Positions 23,054 through 36,190 of a stretch of 64,000 bases of DNA are shown one piece after another. The notes beneath the pieces were generated by a model. The model was given only the letters and a program-made list of their open reading frames with translations, was not told the DNA's origin and did not search any database. Both the position numbers and the translations under genes were made by a program. The stretch is from Metallyticus violacea (lineage: Eukaryota; Arthropoda; Insecta; Mantodea; Metallyticidae): contig CM060842.1 of the NCBI GenBank assembly GCA_030762175.1, positions 61,378,501 through 61,442,500 on the forward strand. Direction: 5' to 3'. The stretch's first letter is position 1, and the number at the start of each line of letters is the position of its first letter.

Positions 23054-25760
23054 TAATTATACAAGCTGTAAATTTTGCAATTTAACTATTTCCTCACTGC
23101 TTCCAGGTGTTAGGTCCAATTGCAGATTTAATAACTACACATATCATCGGAGAAAATTATAAACAGTGGATCAGCAATTTTCCACATTGTCATAAGGTTG
23201 TATAAAGCTTCAGTTTGAGTAATTTAGTAACCTATACGCTTTATGAAAAGTCTTATTTCCAGTGATACATGATGCAGATCTCTCTAGAGTATGCTTTAAA
23301 GTTTCTGCATGTTATCAAGTTTTTCACCCTTTAGCACATGTTCTTTTCAGTAACAAATTTTGTCTGTTTATGGATCCTGTTTCTCTAAATCTGCAAACTA
23401 GAACAATAGGAAATTTCTTTACAATCAGCCGTAACACAGCCATACCAGATTCTGTACACTAAACTTTATTCACACACAAAAACGAAGTACTTTGGCATTA
23501 AGAGCATTTGTTAATGTACTGCAAACAAAATACTAATTGGCTTTGTTGACTTGGTGCCTGAAATATGAACTTAAGCAGAGAGCTTACGAATTGATATTGG
23601 CAAGATATGTTCAGCCAAAGGCCGTTGCAGCAGGTGGATATGTCAGAGATGGCTTAGTGGGAAACATGATATTTCTCTGGTAAGACGTAATTTTACCTAT
23701 TTATTAATCACAACAACTGCAAAGTAAGTACAACTTCAAAGTATGATATTTGAGGGACTCATATTTAAAACACAAGTAAAAGCAACAGAAAAAATTACGC
23801 AGGTCTACAAATTGTACTTTTTGAAAAATATATTACTTTTGAAGTGTGTTTCTAAATATTTCAGTACCACTGATTATTAAAAATCTTGCATTTTCTCTAA
23901 ACATTAGAATATTTTACAAATAATGAATGAACATTTAATATTTTTCTTTGAGAAATGCACATGGCTCAGGAACTGTGTAAGAGTTACTATTGAAATTAAG
24001 AGCTTCTTTATTACCCAATTTCACCTTTCACTTGTTAGTATTTTCAACTCTCCAATAAAGTTTGTTCATTTGATGTGGAATATTCTTCTCTTGTGTGTTT
24101 CAGTAGAATCACTACAGAACATGCAACAGTAATTAGCAACCTTTGATGATTCCATCGCCCGTGGTATCTCCTTTCTTTCTATTTCTCGAATAACTTGATG
24201 GAACCTCTCACTTTGCCTTCACTGACTGCCTTCAGGTTTTCAGGGAATAATTCAAATGTGAAAAGAGAACGAAACTCACTTTGCATCCCAAAACTGAGAA
24301 TCTGTGAAGCATGTTGTTTACATTATCAGCTTAATCAGGATGTTTATGTTTCCTAGAAACTTTTCAATGACTTCTTTAAATGCATTCCAAGTTCCTCATT
24401 TTTTTTAATAGGAAAGCATAGCATTTCCATATTGCCTGTGTTTAACTTATGCTCTATTTTGTGACCTACAAAAATTTCTTTTGACATTTATCAATGAGAT
24501 ATTTGAAACAATCCCCATCTTTGTGAAACAATCTCCATCTTTGACAAATGTTACTATCTGATATTAAACTGGTTATTTTATGTTTTGTCTTTGCCTTTTG
24601 ATAACCAAACTGATACATATATGAAAAATAACATTAATTAATTTACACCTGCATTGCAATATTCTTAACCATATTATATGTGATAAAGATAGAAAGATGG
24701 AAGCATGTATGATATAACCAGAGTTCTTCCTTTCAACAACTATTTAACTACTCTAACAACTAAATTTACAATATAAGATGATGTAAGCAAAAGGAGTGTG
24801 CTGCCAACTGTCTGACAACAATCAGCTAGTTCTTTTAATTACACTTATTCCAATGATGGCACTGGTATAAGGGAATAATGATTCATCATTCATGTATAAT
24901 TATAAATTCAGGATATAAAGTTCCAATGAAACAGTATGTGACACATCTGAATGAACCTCATGCAAATTACAGTAATATAGGCTTCAAAATCTCAAACAAT
25001 AAAATTGCTTTAAGACAACTTTTGCTGTTATAAAATGTTTCGCTAGCTAAATAGAAGCATTCTTAAATAATTACAACATTTCAATTTTACTTGTTTCAAA
25101 GGCTAGTGATAGCAAAGAAATTGAGCAAATTTATATGCTTTGCTTTTTTAAATGACATATTCCAGCCAATTAAGTCTGTTCTCTCTTAGAAGAAAGTACA
25201 GATTTTAGTTCTCGATGACTGTAGATGAAAGGCCAAGGCATACAAGAAATCTCTTCTACTACCTTGATAAATTATAGATGTTTGAAGTGTTCAGTTTCTT
25301 ATCTCCTGCAAATTAAGTGAAATTTCGCTGTTATTTCCTAGTTCATTCTGAAAGACCAAACAATTTTTTTAAAATTTATTTTTCAGTATATTAAGCATGT
25401 AACTCTTTTATCATCCATCTTTCATTGGTAGAGCTGTTCTTGCAGAAAAAAGCTATAAATAAAATTAGCTTACCAGAAGTTCATAATATTCAAACATTTA
25501 AAGAAAAATCATACCAATTAGTTAGTATTCTTTTTATTCTATGCAATCTTGAAATGTTAAAGAACTGTGCATATATTATTAGGATTTTTTCTTCCTTTAG
25601 GAGAGACAACCTTTTTCTTTATAGGTAATTAATACTAAATAATGTGTTTCTCAAAATGTGTTCTTATGCAATTGCTTTTTAAAATGTTCTCTTCTTCTGT
25701 TCTATATATTGCATTTTAATTACTTGACTTTTCCCACCATACAATAGGATAATGCAATTA
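23054..25760. other. no recognised feature
   Basis: AT-rich DNA. A few short plus-strand frames have no motif. No tRNA box or transposase motif was seen. Confidence 0.5.
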
Positions 25761-25767
25761 TAAGGAC

Positions 25768-26420
25768 CTATGCGTCGGTAGAGGTCTGCATCGGCCAATA
25801 AGTCATCGCCCAAGACCGGCAGGGCTATACTTGTAGGTGCGAACGGGTTTTACCGAACTGCTAGTTGGCTTTGAGACTCTCATCATACTGTCAGTGAAGT
25901 TTGAATAGTAAAAAAACAACTCGCCAGCATCTCCCTCTCCTCATCCTTTCCTCGTCTTCCTCACAGAGTTACCCAGCTGGAGGCGTAAGCGCAAACAACC
26001 AGCCTCTGAGAATTTGTATGTCCGAACCGAGTACGCTCGTGTTGTCAAGATATATTTTGTGGAGAAATTCCCACGTTATTAATTTATAAATTTCGCCAAG
26101 TCGTAAGGCAATTTATAAATTTCGTGAAACTGAAATTGTTAAAACTAAAAGCGAAGGAGACGACATTAATTTAGTAAGCAAATGCCAAAAATGTGGGGAA
26201 ATGAGGGCAAGCAGTTTCAGCAATTTTTTACCTGATATGGGTGAATTCATTATTAGAATTTCTTAGACGGAACTCTAACGCTTCCACCATCGACTCTTGT
26301 ATTGCCTTGCTCGTCCTTCCCGACTCTATTGTAACTCGACTGGCCATGAGCGACTTGTCTGATGTAGTACCCACCGCCGAGTCGGTCATCAGATAATTGG
26401 ATGACTCGATATAATATAAC
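25768..26420. other. GC-richer unidentified block
   Basis: Higher GC than both flanks. A plus-strand reading near 26120-26260 gives a lysine-rich stretch with CQKCGEMRASSF, a CxxC pair, but no second zinc-binding pair follows. It could be the decayed end of a DNA transposon carrying a zinc finger, or chance. Confidence 0.25.
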
Positions 26421-27370
26421 TTTTTACCTCTTTAAGAAAGTAGCTTCTAAGTGTTACCTGTATATTTATTTCTGAGCAAGATAAAATATAATCTTCCTTT
26501 CAAAATATAATCTTAAACAAATGCTCTTTTAATAAAATGAAAATTTATTTTAGTTTCCCAATTTAATGCATCACAATTTTGTGTTTCTGTTGGATAATAC
26601 AATCGCTCTAAATAGTTAAGAGCCAGTTTCTTCTTCTTTTCAGTCTCATTATCGTTAGAACTTTAATAACAGTATGATCTAATATATTCGTTAGTAAGCC
26701 ATGCAGTTTTTTCTACAGCAATGTTAAATTAATATCCACTACTACCAGGAAGGACCATCTAGTCACCTCCTCAAGCATTCAGGTAACATAGTAATTGCAT
26801 ACCTCTGTGTGTCATCTTGGGACGATGTCCTGGACGTCGTTATGGCTGCCATTATATTTTTGTTTTTCTCACAATTGCCTCTTGTTGTTCTGGGTTGTTG
26901 CTCTTAATGTTAAATCTTTGTCTGTCACAGTCGGTCGCCCATGAAAACGTATACCTCCTCCGCCGTGCATTCCTAATTATGTCTCCGTGGTAATAGCGGT
27001 TCCTGCGTTTGTTTTTCTATTTACACTGACACATTCACAAATTCACCACCACACGACTGTTTTTGCACACCAAGATGTCACATGGCAACGCCTCGGGAAG
27101 CGACAAACGAAAGCGGTTAACAGCTACAAAAGAAAATTAAACACATTCAGAATGCAATATCTACGACTTAAACGTAATATATGTTTCATAATTTGTACAT
27201 TTTTAAGCAACATACTGTAATGCAACAGGTCGCAGTTACAACACTTGATTTGATATATTTCTCTTACTTCAGCAGCAGTAATTAATGAAAGGGACTTAAA
27301 ACTACTGGAAAATTTATCAATGACAGTCATACAAGCTCCTGCGAAATGCGCTAAAAATTCTACAGTGGGT
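26421..27370. other. no recognised feature
   Basis: Includes a moderately GC-rich part at 26740-27110 with no supported frame or repeat. Confidence 0.45.
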
Positions 27371-27373
27371 TTA

Positions 27374-27959
27374 TTTAAGTTACGGGTTGGCAGAGCGCAA
27401 CTACATTCAGGGAGAAGCCAGTTGTAGAATCGTGTAATGCAAGATAGCACCTTATTGTTAGTTTCAGTGAGGATTTGTCAGCGAGCGATTGTGCGTTCGT
27501 GTTTTATTTGGTGATTTCATTGCATGCTAATATTGTTTTTCGTTAGTCATGCCACTCATAATAAAGTCTTGAACATCTGTTTTATGTTCGATACATAAGT
27601 GCAAAAGGGTTTTTGCAGAGAAGTGGTGAGGCGATTCCCAAGAAAATATTCCAGTAATCATGTTCCAGGTAGAGAAACTGTTCGCCAACTTAAAAAAGTT
27701 ATGAGAGACGGGATCTCTCAATGATAAGAAACGTGTTCCGAACCACCGTGTTCATACAGAAGTAAAGAGAACAAATACAAAAATTTCCTAGGCAGATACC
27801 GACAACGTATTTTCATTAAGGAGCGTCATTTTCAACGTCTCTACAAAACTGGTTATTGAGTATTATTATCAGCTTGAAAGACAGTATAATTTTATTTTTT
27901 TACTAAAAATATAAATACTAAAATGAGAATACTCGTTTTATGCGCGGCCGTAACTCAAA
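27374..27959 (+). mobile_element. TA-flanked Tc1/mariner-type deletion derivative
   Basis: Bounded by TA (27372-27373 and 27960-27961), with inverted repeats TTTAAGTTACGG and, read from the other end, TTTGAGTTACGG. The plus strand has a leader, then a decayed DUF4817-type N-terminus ending in ETGSLNDKKRVPNHRVHTE (about 27703-27760). It then jumps to the C-terminal block RYRQRIFIKERHFQRL (27791-27842). The catalytic domain is deleted at the same place as in 19151-19590, but this copy keeps more of the N-terminus. A functional relative would have had to supply transposase. Confidence 0.83.
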
Positions 27960-28102
27960 TAACCTAATTGTATACCTGTGAAGGAAGGCCTCTTTTTAGT
28001 TTCTTTCGGCTAAGACCGAAGCCAAGACCCTCGAGCATTCGAGATCAATAAAAGCATAATTCAAAGGTAAATACTGATCACATTTCTAACAATGAATGAA
28101 TG

Positions 28103-28366
28103 GTGTTTAAAGTGATGCTACAGAGGCACCACAGGCGATGGACACTGATGATACATGAGATGAAATGATATATTGGGAAAGAATTTATTTTTTAAGGAAG
28201 GAATCGTTCCAGGCCTATGTTTAGGGTACCTCCCCGGCATTTGCCATTTATGAGGACTGAGGAAAACCTGAAAAAACCTCAGTCAGGGAGGATGGTCCTG
28301 GCGGTATTCGAATCCAGAGCTTCCGCTCACGAGTTCTTGCCATAACGACCTCGGCCACTCGTGGTA
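28103..28366 (-). mobile_element. tRNA-derived SINE, family A, copy 3
   Basis: On the minus strand: A-box region TGGCCGAGGTCGTTATGGC (about 28340-28360), B-box-like GGATTCGAATACCGCC (about 28300), the central domain, and the tail ending near 28103. It is one of the better preserved family A copies. Confidence 0.9.
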
Positions 28367-29010
28367 GTACATTTCTAAGACATAAGAAAATATAGGCTAT
28401 ATGACTTTGTATCAATTGGCCACCCAACAGCACGAAGGCATAATCATTGCATTAAGAGACGAAATATCTCATAATAATACATAAAGTTTAAAACTTAGAA
28501 TTTTAGTCTAGAGAAAACGGTCACTTTCATTCTGTGAATCTAAAGTGCAACATTTAATAATTATTTTAACGATTTCTTATAACACTTCACAAAACTCTGA
28601 AGAGTCTAATCTCCTTCTATAGCCTATCGTTGTTGGAGTACGCGAATTCAAAGGGAGAATTCAATTAACACAAATTTAAAACCACAACTTCATTTGTGGT
28701 GAAATACCCCATTCGCTCATCAGATTTTAAGTTATTCATTACATAAAAATATTCAAATAAAATGGAGGATGGTTTCACAACAAGATCGCTGTTCTGCTTT
28801 TCTAACGATGCAATTATGCCGCGCTTCGGAATAACAATGTCCGTCACGAAATGTTGGCGGCCGAAGAAAGACCAGTCGTGATGCTGCAATTTCGAAGCAG
28901 GTTCTGTAATTTACTAGTTCACTCCCCATGGTTCCATGAACTGCATGCAGAACACCTACGCGTCCTGCCTGAGGATTCAAGTCATTGGCAATATATGTAC
29001 TAGCCACTAG
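28367..29010. other. no recognised feature
   Basis: Two overlapping minus-strand frames (28665-29046) show no motif. The plus strand of the last part leads into the endonuclease-like scrap that follows. Confidence 0.4.
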
Positions 29011-29100
29011 CTCGGTGGCGATTTCAACGCTCGTGTAGAACAGCAACTGGCTCTTCTTTTCGGTACCAATGATAATGGAAGCTGCTATTATTTAAATGCG
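29011..29100 (+). pseudogene. LINE endonuclease scrap
   Basis: The plus strand reads LGGDFNARVEQQLALLFGT then NDNGS. GDFNARV is the active-site motif of APE-type LINE endonucleases, and a DNG segment about 15 residues later is expected in that domain. The match is short, and nothing beyond it can be assigned, so chance cannot be excluded. Confidence 0.5.
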
Positions 29101-30525
29101 GTGTTGTAACGGAGTTACGTTGTTTTAATATCTTAATGAGACATTATTTGGAGTGTTACATTAACTAAAACTCTTCCTATGATATTCCTCTTCTTTATGA
29201 ATGTTAAGTTTCCTCCACCTTTTTAGCAATTCTTAGTTTTCAAAACCTACAGGCATGAAAATTTAGCTATGTCGACAGGAACTATTTTCTGTATTTTCTG
29301 TCTTATCTTAAGACTTCCATACATTTTAGTGTGCATTAAGATCACATAAAAATCCATGTACCCAGTCTGTGAACTGATTTTTGGAAATTTTCTAAAAACG
29401 GAAATAGTGAGAACATAGAAAATACAGTTTTATTAAAGAATAATATTTATTCTATTAGCATGAATTGAAGTATCCATTGCGGCTCCCTTGGGTTCTGATG
29501 CCAGTGAAATCTAGGAATCATCATCTATGATGGGTCTCTAATTTTTCTAACGGACTGATATCTCACCTGTAAGAGGGCATTCCTCTGTCAGTAAGAAGGT
29601 AGGTACTAAGCCACTTCTGACTTATTGCCTTTTGTGCAGAAACTCAATTTTGCTGGAAAGTCCAGTATTTACCCTCGAATAGAATTATTTAAGGGCCCTA
29701 CTTTGTGCTCTAGGATTTCCCTCTAGTAGTATTCAGCGCTGATGTACACTTATGGGTCATAAACATGCATATTGGGTAATTCCATAATAGGAGCCCCCTC
29801 CCTTTGGATTTCGATGACATTTCTGAATTAATGAGGAAATTTTTTATGGTTGAATTGTTGTCCTATGGCAGAAAATTTCGAATGGGTCAAGGGATCATGC
29901 CTAGTCAATAAGCGGCGACTAAAAACCGTCTCGTTTCTTTTAGCCTTGTGCTAAAGTAACAGACTTTGAGAATAAGGTTAAAGTTTAAGATGTGCTCAAT
30001 GATTCGAACTATGGTATCTTCCTATATTTATTTCCAGAACAATTTCTTTCATGTGCGGCACAATCCTGCGAACTTTCCTTGTATCTATTACCAGTACAAA
30101 AACTGAATCTCCGCTTGATGTTTCTAAGAATTTTGAAAATATCATTCGGTATGTATTCTCGTTTGTCCGCAAGAATAAAACAAAAATGTTAAAGTTTGTT
30201 AGCCATAGATAAGAATCTTTTTGAAACGTGCTAGTTTTGAATCATGAGAGTCGATCAAAAGTTGAAAGACTTTGGTCGTGATTACATATAACCGCACCGT
30301 GATGTCATATTTCGTGAGTATTTCTTTTGTTGGATCCAAATTATTTTTCCCTCGAATATATTCTTCTTCCGTCACTTTTCATTTCTCTTGTTTTGTCCAA
30401 CAGTGACAATGATGCCTGGATTAATCTAAAAATGGAACTATACAAATATGACGAATTTTCTCAAAAGTCAGTAAAATACATCTGTAGTAATACATTTCTT
30501 ATGGGAATGGAGCGTACCAGGGTTT
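29101..30525. other. no recognised feature
   Basis: AT-rich DNA. The mariner N-terminus and 5' terminal repeat would be expected at the right edge but are not recognisable. Confidence 0.45.
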
Positions 30526-30529
30526 AAAT

Positions 30530-31482
30530 AACTGAATTTAAAGTTGGTCGTACATCCATTCAAAATGATGAGCATTCAGGGCGCTCCAAAATTGCAACGA
30601 CCGACGAGTTTGTGATAAAAATTCATAATGCCGTGCTCAATGATCGCCGATTAAAGGTACGCAAGTTGGCTGACATTGCAAAGACCTCGAAAGACCATGT
30701 CCATTATAATTTGCAGGAAGTTTTGGGTATGAGAGGCTTTCAGCTCGACGAGTGCCCTGCTTGCTAACAATGAACCGAAAACGCATTCGAATGAACATTT
30801 CAAAAGTGTTTAGACTTGTGTGCCAGTGAGTTTCTCCAACGTTTCATAACAACAGATGAAACATGCATTCATCCTTACAGGCCAGAGACGAAAGAGCAGT
30901 CCAAAAGGCGGGTGACAGTAGGTGAAAGTGCACCAAAGAAAGCAACATTTTATATTTTGTGAAAAAGAGTACCATAAACCGTTTAATCTTATTCAACGGT
31001 TTCATCTGCAGGAAAAATTACAGCTACGGTTTTCTGAGATTCTCATAATTGGTGATCGTGAACTACCTCCAGAAGGGCAGAACTATCACCGGGGAGTATT
31101 ACGCTTCACTACTGGGTCAACTGAAGGATGCTATTTAGGCTATACATCCACACTTTGCGAAAAAGAAAGATAATGCCCCTTCACGCACCTCTGGAATTGT
31201 TGCTGCAAAACGACATGACCTTCGCCTCCAAGTGCTTCCATGTTCGCCGGATTTGTTACTAAACCTGAAGAAATGACTGGGTGGACGAAGATTCACATCA
31301 AATGATTAAGTTGAAGCTGGGACAGACGGACAAATATTACTTTACTGAGAGTATTAAAAAGTTAGAAAGTCGTTGGAGTAAATGTATCGAGTTAAAAGGG
31401 TCTATTTTGCAAAATAAAATAAACGTTTTCTTAAATCTTGTGTTTTATTGGTCAGGCCGAGAACTTTTACAACGACCCTCGT
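30530..31482 (+). pseudogene. decayed mariner transposase with 3' terminal repeat
   Basis: A plus-strand mariner-family transposase with frameshifts. In order: GRTSIQNDEHSGRSKIATTD (30550-30610), NDRRLKVRKLADIAKTSKDH (30640-30700), LTMNRKRIRMNISK in another frame (30765-30800), the first catalytic aspartate in ITTDETCIHPY (about 30845-30880), GESAPKKAT, the second aspartate in KDNAPSRTSG (about 31165-31195), CSPDL, LGGRRFTSND, and the C-terminal YYFTESIKKLESRWSKCIEL (31335-31395). The 3' terminal repeat (31451-31482) includes CAGGCCGAGAACTTTT and ends next to TTA. The third catalytic block is partly lost. The N-terminal HTH and 5' terminal repeat were not found. Confidence 0.88.
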
Positions 31483-34418
31483 ATTAAACAAGTATACCTC
31501 TACACATCTAACAAGAATGACGATCATGTTAACGTACAATACATAAGGAGGCAAACTTTCTTACAGCGTCATTTAGATACTGAAAAGTCTCCGATAGGTT
31601 TTCACATAATGCATTTATAGGCATCCTTTCCCACTGACAAAAGTAACAGCGTTATGTTGGAAAGTTTGCATCTATCCTCTCTAATGATATGCACATACTA
31701 TAATTATGCGTTATGTTGCAAACTGACAACGAAGCTTCCGTTAAATGCTGAAGCAACTTGGCGCAACAGCTGTAAATTAAAAGTGAAATGGACAGTTGTA
31801 AGCAGTTAAGCAACCCCGCTTTCTTCTACAGGTGTAGCGGTAATGATGCATGTAGTGTGTAGCCAACCTGAAACTTTTCCGGGGTTTCGTGATTTGTGTT
31901 GAGGAGTTTAATTGTACAATCACCGTGAACTTCAATTGGCGAATTCAAATTTCTGTTGTGAATCAGTATGAATGGGTTTGGGTTTTACGTTTATATATAT
32001 ATATATAATATCAATGAAAATGTTCATAATTAATTTCTTGCCTGATATTTTCTTTCAATTCTTCTAGTGTAATTGTTCCATGCACTTAATTTTACAACTT
32101 CCTCATAAATAAAAATGGTACACTGTCAGTACATCTTTATGCATTTATGGTATTCTCAAATAAGATACGTCCTGTTACTGTGTATATATTTACTGTGCAC
32201 CATACACCGATTTTCTCGTCATGTAAGGTGGTTTCATGCATAAAACTACGGTTTTCTGCATTTCAATTGGGTCGAAACTTGACCACATAAATGGCTTCCT
32301 AAGTAAAGAATATCATTAACTTTCCGTAACATCCAAACCCAAATAGTATCACCTGCCAGCAATTCGTGAACAAGTGACTTTTTATGCTTCAAGTTTCAAT
32401 TAAATCAATTTTGGAAGATGGTGCGATGCGTTTAAATGAGATTTTTTTTTAAAAAAAATGTCATAAATGTGTGGGTATAGTACATTTCCAACATCTCCCA
32501 TTAAAACAAGCATATGCTTATTTTCATTGACAATGCTAGAACTGGTATCAGTGGCGCGGATGTTACCTCTTTTTCCCCGGAAATTGTCATTTTTGACTGT
32601 CGACCCATCAACTATCGTGAAACGGACGACAAAACCATTAATATTCGGTATTTTTAACACAATTCAAGGCAGCCTTTACTCTTAAAATCTTCTTAAAACT
32701 ACAACACAGGTAAGCAAAACTTTAATCTGAATGCGTAAACAAGCATATGACTATTAAATTCAGTTTATCACTTATGTTTTTAATAATTACTACAGCATTG
32801 TTTCGATTATCTATTGCTTTTAAGAGTCAGAAAGAAGATATGATGTACTAAAAGAGAAATTAAGCTTTTTGACTTAATGAATATTTAAATGACATTTTAA
32901 AGTATGCTTGAAAAAAAATTCGCCAACTACTGACGATGTTGTTGATTAAAACAGGAACCTTTATTATATTAGCAAAAACACCTCCTTTGGCAAGATTCTG
33001 AATGTATAACATTTAAGACCAAAAAAGAGTACCTCGAAGTCTGAATATGTCAAGTACACTTCGGCATAGTGCCTTGTTCACTAAACTCTTCTCGTTAACC
33101 ACTTGGCAAATCGGCTGTAGTATGATAGACAAGCTTTGATGGAAATGCGCACAACTTTCACTGGAATCGTAGCTAATGAAAACAAATTCGCCATACTTTG
33201 AATCAAGTTTTACCGAGTACCTCCGACGTTATCCGAAGACACTGGTAGCGGACCACTTTTTAATATACAGTGGTATATTGATAAAAAATGCAATTTATGT
33301 CCTATTAGCAAATGTATTCTTATATATCGTTACATTTTAACATTTATCTTTATATGATTCTTCCAAAATATACCTCGGAAGTAATATTCAAACCCTTCTA
33401 AGATCTTCGTGTAACAATTGAGGATATCGTAGAAATACTCCGCGAGACAGAAAATAGTATTAACATCAGGAAGTAGCGACATTTGTCCACAGTATATTCG
33501 CTACCAATGCACGAATTATCAAACGAATGTTCGGAAAATAAAAGAATCGATGCTGGGGGCTTAGAGAGGCTGAGAACTTGTGGTTGACGAATAGTGATGC
33601 TGGTGGTTTTGGTAGAGCAAAGGCGTCCATGCGTCACAAATTTGAATGGATAAAGCACAAAGAGTAATATGAGACGCCAACCGAGTTCAACAGTGGCGTT
33701 CGTTATAAAATGAAAGCTAAGTTCACCTTCTAATGTTATGATAAAGTTCTGTATTTACTGGCAATCTAATCCACGTAATAGATGTGTTAGGTTAGCCTCC
33801 ATTATATGGCATTAAGACGATAATCTCAAATTTAATATTTATTTTGTTAATGTAAAAAAGCTAATATTGTTATAACATGCTATTTATTAATTCTGCATAT
33901 GCAAAGTGGAAATAAAATAACTAGGCAAACTTTCTGTGCATATAGTTCACGTTGTTATAACAAAAAGTTAGTGTCCTATTTGTAGAAAGTTTATAGTTTT
34001 TAAAGAACATTTTTTCGAAAAGTTTACTGCCTTTTATTGGATTATTATTGCGACAGAATCTTGATTTTTCCCATGCCGATAGAAAAAATAAAAAAAATTA
34101 TTCGTTATTTTGTTTGTGAATTAAATTTTAAAAAATTACAAACTTAAGCTACAGTACAGGTAAAATGCCAACAGCCTGCAACAACGCAGGCGGCGAGGGA
34201 GCTAGGACATCTGAATTCTGTCTTTTATCACGAGAAGAGCCGGTTTATTCACAAGATGTATTATCAGTTATCTGTCCTCTATCGCTCCCTTAAATTTGTA
34301 CGGTTATTTCGCACTATCCTCTGTATGTGTGTGCGCGCGCTGTTCACAGAATGATGAAAACTTCTAAAAAGCATAAAACTCATAAAAAGCGCTTAGAATG
34401 CAATATAAAGAGTTCACA
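31483..34418. other. no recognised feature; short (TA)n at about 31993
   Basis: AT-rich DNA with a short TA repeat (31993-32009). Opposed frames at 32400-32690 and a minus-strand frame at 33398-33658 have no recognisable motif. Confidence 0.5.
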
Positions 34419-34726
34419 TATAGTTGAGCAAAGTGGTTTGGCAAAACTGACAGTATTACAAAGAAATATTGAGGCCTTGTGGAATACGGGCCTTATGGAA
34501 AACTATAGCTGCCATCTCCAGGTCTTTAAGTGAAGTATATTTGAATGAGGTGCGCCATTTATGAGAGTACGGGAAAAACAGTCAGATGCCGCCCCTCCAT
34601 TTAAACATACTTCACTTAGAGACCTGGAGATGATAGCTATAGTTTTGAATAAGGGCCATATTCCACCAGGCCTCAATATTTCTTTGTAGTACTGTCAGTT
34701 TTGCCAAACCACTTTGCTCAGCTATA
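34419..34726. repeat. inverted repeat, two 124-bp arms, 60-bp spacer
   Basis: The left arm (34419-34542) is the reverse complement of the right arm (34603-34726) at roughly 90% identity, without visible indels. Both outer ends start at TATAG(T/C)TGAGCAAAGTGG and both inner ends at a TATGTTT/TATATTT segment. The spacer is 60 bp. A transcript would fold into a long hairpin. Each arm can be read outward-to-inward as a 31-codon frame including LAKLTVLQRNIEA, which may be chance. No terminal repeat or target duplication was found, so its origin is unknown. Confidence 0.92.
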
Positions 34727-35429
34727 ATTGGCAGCTTTGCCGCCACTTCATAACTCTTATGCCTCACTAAGAGAGACACCGCCCACCACAGTTCAGTTTA
34801 CTCTCAGCACGTGTTCAAGAGCCAATGCTCGAAATATTGTGATTTTAGTGTTTTGTTTTATTACCGTTTTCAGTGTGAACTTTTAATGTGAACTCTATAT
34901 ACTGCATTCTATGTGATTTTTTTGAGTTACACACACTTTTTCTTTTCAAAAAGTAATTTAAAATTATACAAAAGTGACCTACACATTGACCTTGAAATTT
35001 TCAGGGAAAAATCTATGCACTGATTTGACCTCAATACACATGTTTCATTTATTTAACAGAGCATACCTAGCACTTTTGTCTAGATCACCGAGGCTCTATA
35101 TTATGCTCGGATTATGTGCTTGCGGAAAGAAGGCGGAGGAGGGAGAAAGTTAATTGTATTATCATTAAAGTAGCAGAGAAAAAAAAAATACAGATGAGAA
35201 GGTATGGCGGAGGGGGGGGGGATGCGGAGTAGAAAATAAACCAGGAAAGCGCGAAGGCTCATAGCGTTGGTCATAAAGATTCTCTAGGAAAAATTCCAGC
35301 CAGCCAGTATCACATACAGAATGCATTCCTAAACGTTCTAAGTTAGTATATGTGTGTGTTTTATATATTTATGTTTAAGATGTACACTAAAAAAATTTCA
35401 ATTTTATCATGGGTCTTAAAAGAAGTTTT
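34727..35429. other. no gene recognised; G10 at 35212-35221
   Basis: AT-rich with a G10 run (35212-35221). A GC-richer purine-biased patch lies at 35110-35260. Confidence 0.45.
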
Positions 35430-35945
35430 AGACATTTTATGCTAAGAGTAGTTCTTTTATCAAACCAGTTACAGCATTTGTAACACTCGATGCTACAAGC
35501 ATTTTCTACCACTCCAATTTTACAAACTTCGGTTTAATACGCAACATTTCAATCGATTTAATCAGGCACAAATTACATATTTGTTTTAAAATTAGTATGT
35601 ATCTTGTGGCGGTTTCCAAGTCGGGCCTAAACGCAATTAGTTATAGTACACAATAAGTACTAAACTAACTTATACGCATAAATAATCCTGCAATCATTGC
35701 GCATATTCAAATTGCGCACTACAGCTTTTTTTCAGCATGAGAAAACTACATTTTTAAAGAGAAATTTGATATGATATAATTATAAAGCAAATGTAACAAA
35801 AAAAAAAGGTTTTAATTTGTAATTTTATATCGCTAAAATATTTTCAAAAACCACTCATTACAACCGTAATGTATTGGAAACCTCCAGTAATTTAGATAAA
35901 GTTTCTTCCATGCTCCTCGTAGTGAGAAAACGCGAACCACTTCTT
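35430..35945 (+). repeat. dispersed repeat R2, copy a
   Basis: Colinear with 44770-45315 in the same orientation. Best shared segments are AAATTACATATTT, TTTAATTTGTAATTTT and GAAGTTTCTTCCATGCT followed by TAGTGAGAAA. No coding capacity was seen. A third partial match to its left part lies at 43245-43345. Confidence 0.55.
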
Positions 35946-35985
35946 TAAAACAATGAATGTTTAAAAATATATTGTAATTTTTATA

Positions 35986-36190
35986 ATGTTTAACGTCCAT
36001 TTTATTACTGAGGCATTACAAGTGGACACTGATGATACACAAGATAAAATGATAAACTAGAAATGGATTTTTTTTTAAAGAAAGGAAATGTTCCAGGCAT
36101 AAGTTAAGTAACTTTCCGGCATTTTCCATTTACGAGAACTGAAGAAAATCTAGAAAAAATCTCAGTCGTAACTTAACGACTTAGGCCAAT
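35986..36190 (-). mobile_element. tRNA-derived SINE, family A, copy 4, B-box deleted
   Basis: Matches the other family A copies in body and tail. The ~60 bp containing the B-box and anticodon region is missing: the body (…TCTCAGTCG) joins directly to the A-box end (TTAACGACTTAGGCC). It was either a deletion after insertion or a variant source. Without a B-box it cannot be transcribed normally by Pol III. Confidence 0.85.

Noticed and set aside
26120..26260. CxxC-containing reading that could be a zinc finger
   Set aside because: No second zinc-binding pair at BED or C2H2 spacing.
28665..29046. Minus-strand frames of 74 and 97 residues
   Set aside because: No motif; the plus strand of the same region gives a better explanation near 29011 (endonuclease scrap).
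32400..32685. Opposed open frames of 86 and 72 residues
   Set aside because: Mutual shadows on opposite strands with no family motif.
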